From assembly GCF_018397995.1 (NCBI RefSeq), contig NZ_BBQH01000056.1, forward strand, positions 1 through 37,819: DNA of 37,819 nucleotides. The letters run 5' to 3'. The notes below the pieces were generated by a model that was given only the letters and a program-made list of their open reading frames with translations, was not told where the DNA came from and made no database searches. Below, in pieces: positions 1 to 8,222 of the stretch (its first letter is position 1; every line of letters starts with the position of its first letter). The stretch comes from Rhizomonospora bruguierae. Its GTDB lineage: Bacteria; Actinomycetota; Actinomycetes; Mycobacteriales; Micromonosporaceae. The translations under genes and the position numbers were made by a program.

Positions 1-1937
1 CCGCCCGCGCCGTCCTGGACCGGCTCGCCGCCGGCCCGCCGGTGGGCACGGTCGCGCCGGGCGGCCCGCCGGCCGACTCGCCGGTCCGCTGGCTGGTCGA
101 CAACGGACTGCTGGTGGCGCTGCCGGCCGCGGCGGGCGGCGCGGAGACGGTCGAACTGCCCCGGGAGGTCGGCCTGCTGCTGCGCCGCGAGGCGGGGCCG
201 CTCGGGCCGATCCAGCCGCGGCCGCCGGTGGTGGAAACGGCCACGGTCGAGCCGAAGGCGGCCGACTCGGCCGGGGCCGGGCAGGCGATGGAGGCGGTCC
301 GCTGGACCGAGGGCCTGCTGGAGGCGCTGGGCGCGGAGCCGGCGCCGGTCCTGCGCTCCGGCGGGCTGGGGGTGCGCGACCTGCGCCGCCTGGCCCGCAC
401 CGCCGGCGTGGCCGAGCCCGCCGCCGCGCTGCTGCTGGAGGCGTGCGTCGCCGCCGGCCTGCTCGGCGAGGCGGAGCAGCCCGGCGCGGCCGGGCGGGCC
501 GGCGAGACCCGGTTCCTGCCCTCGGTCGCGTACGAGGGGTGGCGCGCGCTGCCGATCGCCGAGCGCTGGTACCGGCTGGCCCGGGGGTGGCTGGTCATGA
601 CCCGCCAGCCGGGCCTGGTCGGCCAGCGCGACGACCGGGACCGCCCGATCAGCGCCCTGGCGCCGGAGAGCGAGCGCGCCGGGGCGCCGGCGGCCCGCCG
701 GGGCGCCCTGGGCGTCCTGGCCGAGCTGCCGCCGGGGGCGGCGCCGGCGGTGGCGGAGGTGCTGCGCCTGCTGGCGTGGCGGGCGCCGCGCCGCGCCCGG
801 GGGCGGGAGACGATGCACCGGGAGGCGCTGGAGGAGGCCCAGCACCTCGGCCTGACCGGGCTGGGCAGCCTGACCGGGTTCGGCCGCCTGCTGCTGGCCG
901 AGGGCCTCCCCGAGGGCGGGGAGGCGAACGCCGCCGAGGACGACCCGCTGGGCCTGCGCCCGGACGCGGACGGCCAACCCGGTCCGTCGGCCGCCATGCG
1001 GGCGCTCGACGCCCTGCTCCCCGCCCCCGTCGACCACCTGCTGGTCCAGGCGGACCTCACGGTCGTGGTCCCCGGCCCGCCCGAGCCGGCCCTCGCGGAC
1101 GAGTTGGAGCTGATCGCCGAGCCCGAGTCCAGCGGCGGGGCGAGCGTGTACCGGGTCACCGCGGACAGCGTCCGGCGCGCCCTGGACGCCGGCTACCTCG
1201 CGGGCGACCTGCACACGCTGTTCGCCCGCCGGTCCCGCACACCGGTGCCGCAGGCGCTCACCTACCTGATCGACGACGTGGCCCGCCGCCACGGCGGGCT
1301 GCGCGCCGGCCCCGCGGGCGCGTACCTGCGCAGCGACGACGAGCCGGCGCTCACCCAGGTGCTCGCCGACAAGCGGCTCTCCGGGCTGAACCTGCGGCGG
1401 CTCGCGCCGACCGTGCTGGTCACGCCGCTGACCGCCGGGCGGCTGCTGACCGCGCTGCGGGAGGCCGGCTACGCCCCGGTCGCCGAGGACGCGACCGGCG
1501 CGGCGGTGCTGACCCGGCCCAGGACCCGCCGGGCGCCCGGCCGGGGCGCGCCGCCCGGCCGGCCGGTGGACCCGCTCGCGGTGCCGCGGCTGACCGCGCC
1601 GCGGGTGCTCGGCATCGTCGAGCAGATCCGCCGGGGCGACGCCGCCGCCCGGGCCGCCCGCCGGGCGCCGGTGACCGTGCGCGCCGCCAACGGCGCCGCG
1701 GTGCCCGGACCCACCCCGGTCCAGGCGCACGCCCAGGCGCTCGCCGTGCTCCAGCAGGCGGTGCGGGACAAGGCGCTGGTCTGGGTGGGGTACGTCGACG
1801 CGCACGGCAACACGGCGTCCCGGCTGGTCCGCCCGGTCTCGATCAGCGCCGGTTACCTGCGGGCGGAGGACGAGCGCACCGAGATGCTGCACACCTTCGC
1901 GCTGCACCGGATCACCGCCGCCGTCCTCGACGAATAG
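1..1937 (+). CDS. Helicase-associated protein, Helicase_C_3/WYL type (5' partial)
   Basis: The reading frame is open from base 3, so the gene enters from the left and its true start lies outside the window. About 645 residues are visible. The middle matches the XPB/Ssl2-like helicase-associated domain (Helicase_C_3) of actinomycete proteins that are usually 750-850 residues long. The last 60 residues (VWVGYVDAHGN, RLVRPVSIS, LHTFALHRI) look like a WYL-type ligand or nucleic-acid binding fold. There is no Walker A motif, so it is not itself a helicase. It lies one gene away from the XPB helicase, a linkage common in actinomycetes, and is presumed to assist in DNA repair or unwinding; that role is inferred. 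A strong stem-loop follows the TAG stop directly. Confidence 0.85.
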   Translation, partial: ARAVLDRLAAGPPVGTVAPGGPPADSPVRWLVDNGLLVALPAAAGGAETVELPREVGLLLRREAGPLGPIQPRPPVVETATVEPKAADSAGAGQAMEAVRWTEGLLEALGAEPAPVLRSGGLGVRDLRRLARTAGVAEPAAALLLEACVAAGLLGEAEQPGAAGRAGETRFLPSVAYEGWRALPIAERWYRLARGWLVMTRQPGLVGQRDDRDRPISALAPESERAGAPAARRGALGVLAELPPGAAPAVAEVLRLLAWRAPRRARGRETMHREALEEAQHLGLTGLGSLTGFGRLLLAEGLPEGGEANAAEDDPLGLRPDADGQPGPSAAMRALDALLPAPVDHLLVQADLTVVVPGPPEPALADELELIAEPESSGGASVYRVTADSVRRALDAGYLAGDLHTLFARRSRTPVPQALTYLIDDVARRHGGLRAGPAGAYLRSDDEPALTQVLADKRLSGLNLRRLAPTVLVTPLTAGRLLTALREAGYAPVAEDATGAAVLTRPRTRRAPGRGAPPGRPVDPLAVPRLTAPRVLGIVEQIRRGDAAARAARRAPVTVRAANGAAVPGPTPVQAHAQALAVLQQAVRDKALVWVGYVDAHGNTASRLVRPVSISAGYLRAEDERTEMLHTFALHRITAAVLDE

Positions 1938-1968
1938 CCGAGCGCCCCGGCCACGCCGGGGCGCTCGG
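1938..1968. terminator. Bidirectional stem-loop terminator
   Basis: Perfect 13-bp inverted repeat, CCGAGCGCCCCGG at 1938-1950 and its complement at 1956-1968, with a 5-base loop. It begins at the base after the helicase-associated stop and lies 23 bases from the stop of the convergent L,D-transpeptidase gene, so it can end transcription from both sides. No U-tract follows, as is usual in high-GC actinomycetes. Confidence 0.85.
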
Positions 1969-1991
1969 TCGAGCAGCGGTGTGCGGGGCCG

Positions 1992-2825
1992 TCAGGTGCC
2001 CGGCCGACGCCCGAAGACGTACACCCGGGTGCCCACCTTGCCCAGCCCGTACAGCTTGACCGCGTCGGCGGGCAGCAGGTTCACGCAGCCGTGCGACCCG
2101 ATGGCGGTGTTGTGGATGTAGGTGGTGGTCTCGTGGAACCCGATGCCGCGCACGAAGCGCTGCCAGTACGGCAGCCAGACGCGGTACGGGTCGGACCATT
2201 CCTTGCGCTCGTGCAGGTTGACCCGGTACGTGCCGGCCGGCGTCCGGTAGCCGCGCATCCCCGTCCGGGTGATCGTCGGGGCCATGACCACCTTGCCGTC
2301 GCGCATCGCCCACACCGTCTGGTGGGTGAGGTCGACGCAGAACGTCAGGCCCGCACCCGCCTTGCACCGGCGGGTGTCGGTGCTGGCCAGCCGCTTCGCC
2401 ACGCTGTACGTGGTGGGTCCGGCGCGGCCCTGCACCGGCTTGATGCCGTACCGGCTCTGGAACTTCTTGATCGCGGCGCAGTCGGTTGCCGACTGCTTGC
2501 CGTCCACGGTGATCGTGCCGAACCCGCCCAGCTTGGCGAGGTACTTCTCCACCTCGCGCTGGTGCTCGCCGGTCGGGCAGCCCGTCGCCGCCTTCGTCGT
2601 CGTCGCGGTCACCGTCGCTGGCACCGTGGTGGTGGTGTCCACGGCGGCGGCTGCCCGCTCGGCCGGCCCGGCGGCGGCGCTCGCCCCCGTTGCCGTCGCC
2701 ACCCCGGACGCGGGTGGCCGCCCGGCCACCCCGCTCCCGGCTGACTCGAACGCGCACCCACCGGCGCCGACCAGCGTGACCACTGCAACGGCGGCGAGGC
2801 GCGTGATGATCCGCGGTCGCGCCAT
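1992..2825 (-). CDS. L,D-transpeptidase lipoprotein with peptidoglycan-binding domain
   Basis: The 277-residue protein starts at ATG 2825 behind a clear ribosome site (GGGAGG, 5 bases away). The N-terminus (MARPRIITRLAAV...GAGGC) is a hydrophobic signal ending in a Cys near residue 25, which fits a lipoprotein anchor although the lipobox is imperfect. An Ala/Thr-rich linker of about 60 residues follows, then a peptidoglycan-binding type 1 domain and a C-terminal YkuD domain. The catalytic signature SHGC lies at residues 244-247, with Cys247 as predicted nucleophile and an upstream His in the HNTAIGSHGC context. The family makes 3-3 cross-links in peptidoglycan or attaches partners to it, outside the membrane. 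It converges on the helicase-associated gene with a shared terminator between. Confidence 0.9.
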   Translation of the reverse strand: MARPRIITRLAAVAVVTLVGAGGCAFESAGSGVAGRPPASGVATATGASAAAGPAERAAAAVDTTTTVPATVTATTTKAATGCPTGEHQREVEKYLAKLGGFGTITVDGKQSATDCAAIKKFQSRYGIKPVQGRAGPTTYSVAKRLASTDTRRCKAGAGLTFCVDLTHQTVWAMRDGKVVMAPTITRTGMRGYRTPAGTYRVNLHERKEWSDPYRVWLPYWQRFVRGIGFHETTTYIHNTAIGSHGCVNLLPADAVKLYGLGKVGTRVYVFGRRPGT

Positions 2826-2967
2826 ACGTCCCTCCCCAGAGAGATGCAGTTGTCGAAACCTAGACGCACGGGAGTGCCACCCCGGTTGCGTCGCATGAAG
2901 AGTTTTTCCGCCACGGCCGCCCGTGCGAGACTGGAGAGTCGCGTATCGGACGGAAGGAAGTCGGACG

Positions 2968-4608
2968 GTGACCGGTGGACCGCTGATCGTCCAGTCGGAC
3001 AAGACGCTGCTGCTGGAGGTGGACCACCCGGACGCGCTCGCCTGCCGGATGGCGATCGCGCCGTTCGCCGAACTGGAGCGCTCCCCCGAGCACGTGCACA
3101 CCTACCGCCTCACCCCGCTGGGGCTATGGAACGCCAGGGCCGCCGGCCACGACGCCGAGTCCGTCGTCGACGCGCTGATCCGGTTCTCCCGGTACCCGGT
3201 CCCGCACGCGCTGCTGGTCGACGTCGCCGAGACGATGGACCGGTACGGGCGCCTGCAACTACTGAACGACCCCGCGCACGGCCTGGTCCTGCGCGGCCTG
3301 GACCGGGCGGTCCTGGTCGAGGTCGGCAAGAGCAAGAAGCTCGCCGGCATGCTGGGTGGCCGGGTCGACGAGGACACCATCGCGGTGCACCCCTCCGAGC
3401 GGGGCCGGCTCAAGCAGGCGCTGCTCAAGCTCGGCTGGCCGGCCGAGGACCTGGCGGGCTACGTCGACGGCGAGGCCCACCCGATCACCCTGGTCGAGGA
3501 CGGCTGGACGCTGCGCTCGTACCAGCGGGAGGCGGTGGACGGCTTCACCGCCGGCGGCTCGGGGGTCGTCGTGCTGCCGTGCGGCGCGGGCAAGACCCTG
3601 GTCGGCGCCGCCGCGATGGCCGAGATCGGGGCCACCACGCTGATCCTGGTCACCAACACCGTCGCCGGGCGCCAGTGGAAGCGCGAACTGCTGGCCCGCA
3701 CCAGCCTCACCGAGGAGGAGATCGGCGAGTACTCCGGCGAGCGCAAGGAGATCCGCCCGGTCACCATCGCCACGTACCAGGTGCTCACCACCCGCCGCAA
3801 CGGCGGCTTCGCGCACCTGGACCTGTTCGGCGCCCGGGACTGGGGCCTGATCGTCTACGACGAGGTGCACCTGCTCCCCGCGCCGATCTTCCGCTTCACC
3901 GCCGACCTGCAGGCGCGCCGCCGCCTCGGCCTGACCGCCACCCTCGTCCGGGAGGACGGCCGCGAGGGCGAGGTCTTCTCGCTGATCGGACCGAAGCGGT
4001 ACGACGCGCCGTGGAAGGACATCGAGGCGCAGGGCTGGATCGCGCCGGCCGAGTGCACCGAGGTGCGGGTGACGCTGACCGAGTCGGAGCGGATGGGGTA
4101 CGCGGTCGCGGAGCCCGAGGAGCGCTACCGCACCGCCGCCACCGCGCGCACCAAGCTCCCGGTGGTACAGGCCATCACCAAGCGCCACGCCGGCGAACAG
4201 ATCCTCGTCATCGGCGCCTACCTGGATCAGCTCCAGCAGCTCGGCGAGTACCTGGACGCCCCGATCGTGCAGGGCTCGACCACGAACCGGGAGCGCGAGC
4301 GCCTGTTCGACGCCTTCCGCGCCGGCGAGCTGCCCATCCTGGTCATCTCCCGGGTCGGCAACTTCTCCATCGACCTGCCCGAGGCGGCGGTGGCGATCCA
4401 GGTCTCGGGCACGTTCGGCTCCCGCCAGGAGGAGGCGCAGCGGCTCGGCCGGGTGCTGCGCCCGAAGGCGGACGGCCGGCAGGCGCATTTCTACACGGTG
4501 GTCGCCCGGGACACGATCGACACCGAGTACGCGGCGCACCGGCAGCGCTTCCTCGCCGAGCAGGGGTACGCCTACACCATCATCGACGCCGACGACGTGC
4601 CCGCCTGA
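2968..4608 (+). CDS. DNA repair helicase, XPB/Ssl2 family (SF2)
   Basis: ATP-dependent 3'-5' DNA helicase of the bacterial XPB family, 546 residues. An N-terminal XPB-type domain precedes two RecA-like domains. Walker A (LPCGAGKT) is at residues 203-210, the DEVH box at 298-301, a RED triad (LVREDG) shortly after the GLTAT motif, and motif VI (QRLGRVLRPK) at 491-500. The start chosen is GTG 2968, because GGAAGGAAG at 2952-2960 is well placed and VTGGPLIVQSDKT is the usual beginning of this family; an upstream GTG at 2923 would add 15 poorly conserved residues. Role in excision repair or transcription-coupled unwinding is inferred from eukaryotic and archaeal XPB. Confidence 0.95.
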   Translation: MTGGPLIVQSDKTLLLEVDHPDALACRMAIAPFAELERSPEHVHTYRLTPLGLWNARAAGHDAESVVDALIRFSRYPVPHALLVDVAETMDRYGRLQLLNDPAHGLVLRGLDRAVLVEVGKSKKLAGMLGGRVDEDTIAVHPSERGRLKQALLKLGWPAEDLAGYVDGEAHPITLVEDGWTLRSYQREAVDGFTAGGSGVVVLPCGAGKTLVGAAAMAEIGATTLILVTNTVAGRQWKRELLARTSLTEEEIGEYSGERKEIRPVTIATYQVLTTRRNGGFAHLDLFGARDWGLIVYDEVHLLPAPIFRFTADLQARRRLGLTATLVREDGREGEVFSLIGPKRYDAPWKDIEAQGWIAPAECTEVRVTLTESERMGYAVAEPEERYRTAATARTKLPVVQAITKRHAGEQILVIGAYLDQLQQLGEYLDAPIVQGSTTNRERERLFDAFRAGELPILVISRVGNFSIDLPEAAVAIQVSGTFGSRQEEAQRLGRVLRPKADGRQAHFYTVVARDTIDTEYAAHRQRFLAEQGYAYTIIDADDVPA

Positions 4609-4684
4609 CGGGCCTTACGCCGGCCACGCCGAGCTGCTAGGTTTCTGCGCCGTCCCGTCCCGACGCCGCTGTGGAGCCCCCTCA

Positions 4685-5224
4685 ATGACGTTGCACCGCC
4701 GCTGGTCGCAGCTGTTCACGGTCGCCCTCTTCCTGGTGGGCGGCCCGGTCATGATCTGGTCCGCGCAGCACGGTTCGCAGCTGCGGATCCTGTTCATCCC
4801 CCTGGGGTCGGGAGCGTTGTTCGCCGTCGGCGCGATCGCCACCGTGGGCGCGCTCTGGGGGCTCTACGTCGTATCCCGTGGCGCGCCGATCACGCTGGAC
4901 GAGATGGGCATGTTCCCGCGGGTGTCCGGCATCAACCGGTTCCTCCCGTGGGCGGCGGTGGCCGCGGTCATCCTCGAGCCGGCGGCCGAGGGTGCCGGGG
5001 CGCCGCGGCTGGTGCTGGTGCCGGCGCCCGGCGTCGATCTCGGCGTGAAGGCGGAGTACCGGAACCAGGTCGACGGCCGACCCGGCGTCGTCCTGCTCAC
5101 GGTGGACGCGGTGCGGGAGTCGCCGGAGCAGATCGTCGAGGCGTTCACCCGGTACGCCGGGTCGCGGTTCGTCAACGGCGCCGCACCCTCCACCATGGAG
5201 CAGCCCGGCGACGGCCCGGCCTGA
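4685..5224 (+). CDS. Small membrane protein of unknown function
   Basis: The 179-residue protein has two predicted transmembrane helices (about residues 10-26 and 38-63). A soluble region follows that begins with VVSRGAPITLDEMGMFPR and reads like a small PH-like beta domain, which is common in actinomycete membrane proteins. A GGAG ribosome site lies about 9 bases before the ATG. No catalytic motif is visible. It stands alone between XPB and a convergent transporter gene. Confidence 0.75.
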   Translation: MTLHRRWSQLFTVALFLVGGPVMIWSAQHGSQLRILFIPLGSGALFAVGAIATVGALWGLYVVSRGAPITLDEMGMFPRVSGINRFLPWAAVAAVILEPAAEGAGAPRLVLVPAPGVDLGVKAEYRNQVDGRPGVVLLTVDAVRESPEQIVEAFTRYAGSRFVNGAAPSTMEQPGDGPA

Positions 5225-5234
5225 CTTCCGCCGG

Positions 5235-5262
5235 CCGCCGCGCCGGTCCCGTGGTGCGGCGG
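5235..5262. terminator. Stem-loop between convergent genes
   Basis: CCGCCGCGCC at 5235-5244 pairs with GGTGCGGCGG at 5253-5262 (10 bp, one G-T pair, 8-base loop). It occupies most of the 45-base gap between the convergent membrane protein and exporter genes, a fitting place for a bidirectional terminator. Confidence 0.55.
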
Positions 5263-5269
5263 GCCCCGA

Positions 5270-6685
5270 TCAGGCCGTTGCGAGCGCCGGCTGCGCGGTT
5301 TCCGGCGCCACCTCGGCGCCCGGCTCGGGCAGCCGCGCCGGGATCGCCAGCGCCAGTCCCGCCGCCGCGAGCAGCGTGACCGCGCCGACCAGTTGGGCGG
5401 GGCGCAGGCCCGCCACGAAGTCCCGGCCGCTGCCGTACCCGCCGAGCGCCGCGAAGATGGCGCCGAGCACCGCCACGCCGAGCACCGTGCCGAGTTGCCG
5501 CAGCGCGTTGGCGGTCCCGGAGGCGACGCCCGCCAGGTGCGGCGGGGCGAAGCCGAGGGTCACCCGGGCGGCGGGGGCGAAGTACAGGCCCATGCCGAGG
5601 CCGGCGAAGACGAAGGGCGGTACCAGTGCCGGGTACGCCACGCCGGGGTGGCTCACCACCGCCAGCCAGCCGATCCCGACCGCCTGGAGCAGCAGCGCCA
5701 CCGCGATCACCACGCGGGGCCCGATCCGGTCGGCGAGGACGCCGGACAGCGGCGCCACCACCGCCGGCAGCGCGGTCCACGGCAGGGTGCGCAGCCCCGC
5801 CTCCAGCGGCGAGTACCCGAGGACGGTCTGGATGAACTGCGCGCCCAGGAACACCGAGCCGAACACCCCGAACGACATGAGCAGGGCGACCGCGTTGCCG
5901 ACGGCGAAGCCGCGGCTGCGGAACAGGGTCAGCGGCACCATCGGGTAGCGCGCCCGGGCCTGCCAGGCGAGGAACGCGACCATCAGCGCACCGCCGGTGA
6001 CCAGCGCACCGAGCACCGTAGGGCTGGTCCAGCCGTGACCGCCACCCCGCACGAGGCCGAAGACGACGCCGAACAGGCCGGCCGTGGCCAGGGCGACTCC
6101 GGCCGGGTCGAGCCGACCGGCGCCGCCGCGGCTCTCCGGGAGCAGGGCGGCCAGCGGGATGAGGGCCAGGCCGATCGGCACGTTGATCCAGAAGATCCAC
6201 TGCCAGGAGGCGGATTCGACCACTGCGCCGCCGATGACGGGGCCGAGGGCGATGCCGAGCCCGCTCGTCGCGCCCCAGACGCCGAAGGCCAGGCCGCGCC
6301 GCGCCGGCGGGACCACCTCCGCCAGCAGGGTGAGGGTGAGCGGCGCGACGAGGGCTCCCCCGGCGCCCTGGACGGCGCGGGCGGCGATCAGAACGCCGAC
6401 GTCCGGGGCGAGCGCGGCGGCGGTGGAGGCGGCGGTGAACACGGCCAGGCCGATCATCAGCAGCCGCCGCCGGCCGTACCGGTCCCCGAGCGCGGCGCCG
6501 GTGAGCAGCAGCACCGCGAAGGTCAGGGTGTACGCGTTGACCGTCCACTCCAGGCCCTCCAGGCCGGTGCCGAGGTCGACGCGGATGACCGGCAGCGCGT
6601 TGGTGACGACGAGGTTGTCCATCGCCACCATGAAGGCCGCGAGGCCGGTGACCAGGAAGGTCCAGAAGATGGAGCGGCGCGGCAC
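5270..6685 (-). CDS. MFS drug exporter, DHA2 (EmrB/QacA) family
   Basis: Proton-driven multidrug exporter of the 14-helix DHA2 branch of the major facilitator superfamily, 471 residues, in the cytoplasmic membrane. Visible family signatures are the first helix ending in AMDNLVVTNALPVI, motif A (GDRYGRRR) after the second helix and an internal repeat architecture. GTG 6685 is preferred because AAGGGGG sits 5 bases upstream. The TetR-family gene lies 52 bases upstream in the same direction, and a perfect palindrome in the gap suggests direct TetR control. Substrate unknown. Confidence 0.9.
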   Translation of the reverse strand: MPRRSIFWTFLVTGLAAFMVAMDNLVVTNALPVIRVDLGTGLEGLEWTVNAYTLTFAVLLLTGAALGDRYGRRRLLMIGLAVFTAASTAAALAPDVGVLIAARAVQGAGGALVAPLTLTLLAEVVPPARRGLAFGVWGATSGLGIALGPVIGGAVVESASWQWIFWINVPIGLALIPLAALLPESRGGAGRLDPAGVALATAGLFGVVFGLVRGGGHGWTSPTVLGALVTGGALMVAFLAWQARARYPMVPLTLFRSRGFAVGNAVALLMSFGVFGSVFLGAQFIQTVLGYSPLEAGLRTLPWTALPAVVAPLSGVLADRIGPRVVIAVALLLQAVGIGWLAVVSHPGVAYPALVPPFVFAGLGMGLYFAPAARVTLGFAPPHLAGVASGTANALRQLGTVLGVAVLGAIFAALGGYGSGRDFVAGLRPAQLVGAVTLLAAAGLALAIPARLPEPGAEVAPETAQPALATA

Positions 6686-6700
6686 GGGATCCCCCTTGAG

Positions 6701-6716
6701 TAGTGATTGATCACTA
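6701..6716. promoter_or_regulatory. Perfect palindrome, probable TetR operator for the exporter
   Basis: TAGTGAT-TG-ATCACTA is a perfect 7-bp inverted repeat with a 2-base spacer. It sits between the tetR stop and the exporter GTG, just upstream of the exporter's ribosome site. Size and symmetry fit a TetR dimer site. A related, looser GTTAG...CTAAC site lies upstream of the tetR gene. Confidence 0.65.
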
Positions 6717-6737
6717 ACTTTCCAGTGCACGAAAAGA

Positions 6738-7277
6738 TCAGTCGATGAGGCCGGCCAGGTTCTCCCCGAGCTGCTCCCGGATGCGCGGCAGGTCCAGGGC
6801 GGCGAGCATGTTGATCAGCATGCCGGCGGCCATGAACTGCATGAGGCGCTGGTCGTCCGCGCCGGACAGGCGGGCCACCTGGTGCCACAGCCGGCTCAAC
6901 CGGCGCCGGGTCAGCTCCCGGACCTCCTCGTCCGCGCAGGCGGTCGCCCACATCTGGAGTTGCAGTTGCAGGATGGGCCGATCGTCCAGCAGCTTCCGGT
7001 AGGCGCCGCCCATGGCGTTCAGCGCCTCCTCCCCGGTGAGGCCGTCCGCGACCTCCTCGAACATCGCCTCCACCCGGGCGTTGCAGTCCTCCACCGCGGC
7101 CAGGAAGATCGCCTTCTTGGACGGGAACAGCCGGAACAGGTACGGCTGGGAGACACCGACCCGGCGAGCGATGGCCTCGGTGGAGGTGGCGGCGTACCCG
7201 TTAGCGCCGAACTCGATCCGGGCGGCGGCCAGCACGGCGGCGCGGCGCTCATCGGCGGACATCCGGGCGGCCCTCAC
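6738..7277 (-). CDS. TetR-family transcriptional regulator
   Basis: The 179-residue one-domain repressor has an N-terminal helix-turn-helix (about residues 28-56, TSTEAIARRVGVSQPYLFRLF) and an all-helical ligand domain. The family binds DNA as a dimer and releases it on ligand binding. GTG 7277 is taken as start because a TAACCT hexamer ends 7 bases upstream, which suits leaderless initiation; ATG 7262 is the alternative. It probably represses itself and the exporter downstream, given the two related inverted repeats. Confidence 0.9.
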   Translation of the reverse strand: MRAARMSADERRAAVLAAARIEFGANGYAATSTEAIARRVGVSQPYLFRLFPSKKAIFLAAVEDCNARVEAMFEEVADGLTGEEALNAMGGAYRKLLDDRPILQLQLQMWATACADEEVRELTRRRLSRLWHQVARLSGADDQRLMQFMAAGMLINMLAALDLPRIREQLGENLAGLID

Positions 7278-7284
7278 GCCGCCA

Positions 7285-7306
7285 AGGTTAGTGACTAATA
7301 GCTAAC
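7285..7306 (-). promoter_or_regulatory. tetR promoter -10 with overlapping operator half-sites
   Basis: On the minus strand TAACCT (7290-7285) lies 7 bases before the GTG. GTTAG at 7287-7291 and CTAAC at 7302-7306 form an interrupted dyad that overlaps this -10 box and resembles the palindrome before the exporter gene. This arrangement fits autorepression. Confidence 0.5.
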
Positions 7307-7310
7307 TCGG

Positions 7311-8222
7311 TCAACCGGGTACCGGCGGACCCTTCGCCAGGAGCGGGGCGAGCAGATCGCCGCGCCCCTCGACCCGCGCCAGCACCTCCACCGGCCGGTA
7401 CGGGCGCACCTCGCGCCCACCCTGCGCGCCCGACTCCACCTCGTCCCAGGTAAGCGGCGTCGACACGGCCGGGGACTGCTGCGCCCGCAGCGAGTACGGC
7501 GCGACGGTCGTCTTGGCGGCGCTGTTCTGGCTCCAGTCGATGAAGACCCGCCCCGGCCGCAGGCGCTTCGCCATCCTCGCGGTGATCGCCTGCGGCACCT
7601 GCCGCTCCAGTTCCCCGGCGATCCGCTTGGCGTACCCGGAGACCACCTCGTCGGGCTGCGTGCCGGCGACCGGGCAGAGCAGCTGCATGCCCTTCTTGCC
7701 GGACGTCTTCGGGTACGCCTCGATACCGTCGGCGGCGATCCGCTCCCGGAACAGCACGGCGACGGCGGCGCACTCGGCCAGCCCGGCCGGCTCGCCCGGG
7801 TCGAGGTCCACGACCATCAGGTCCGGTGGCCTGCCCACCCTCCACTGCGGGGTGTGCAGCTCCAGTGCCGCCAGGTTCGCCAGCCAGACCAGCGTCGCCA
7901 GGTCGTCGGCGACCACGTAGTCGAGCATCTCCCGGTCCTTCGTCGAGCCGGGGACCGGCAGCCGCTCCAACCGCACCCACGGCGGCGTGCCCGCGGGCGC
8001 GTTCTTCTCGAAGAAGAACGGGCCGTCCACCCCGTTCGGGTACCGGATGCGGGTCAGCACCCGGTCCCGCAAATGCGGCAGGAGCACCGGGGCGACCCGG
8101 CTGTAGTAGTCGATGACCTCACCCTTGGTGAAGCCGGCCGCCGGATAGAGCACCTTGTCCAGGTTGGACAGGTCGAGGTCGCGGCCGCCCACCTCCACCC
8201 GCAGTCGCTTACCCGGTGGCAC
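7311..8222 (-). CDS. ligD: Stand-alone LigD polymerase/primase domain protein (NHEJ)
   Basis: The 303-residue archaeo-eukaryotic primase-type polymerase corresponds to the polymerase domain of LigD, which fills ends during non-homologous end joining. The catalytic Asp pair is visible as DLD at residues 139-141 (MVVDLDPGE), with HTPQW at 123-127 and a SGKKG motif about 30-40 residues later. It carries no ligase or nuclease domain. GTG 8222 overlaps the end of the upstream ligase gene by 14 bases, so the two are in one operon and probably translationally coupled. The downstream end lies near the tetR promoter. Confidence 0.92.
   Translation of the reverse strand: MPPGKRLRVEVGGRDLDLSNLDKVLYPAAGFTKGEVIDYYSRVAPVLLPHLRDRVLTRIRYPNGVDGPFFFEKNAPAGTPPWVRLERLPVPGSTKDREMLDYVVADDLATLVWLANLAALELHTPQWRVGRPPDLMVVDLDPGEPAGLAECAAVAVLFRERIAADGIEAYPKTSGKKGMQLLCPVAGTQPDEVVSGYAKRIAGELERQVPQAITARMAKRLRPGRVFIDWSQNSAAKTTVAPYSLRAQQSPAVSTPLTWDEVESGAQGGREVRPYRPVEVLARVEGRGDLLAPLLAKGPPVPG

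Noticed and set aside
443-2059. Long Arg/Pro/Gly-rich open frame overlapping the first gene
   Set aside because: Out-of-frame shadow produced by high GC at codon position three; the overlapping frame has clear family sequence.
5393-6703. 436-codon plus-strand frame antisense to the exporter
   Set aside because: Antisense shadow rich in His, Arg and Gly without domains.
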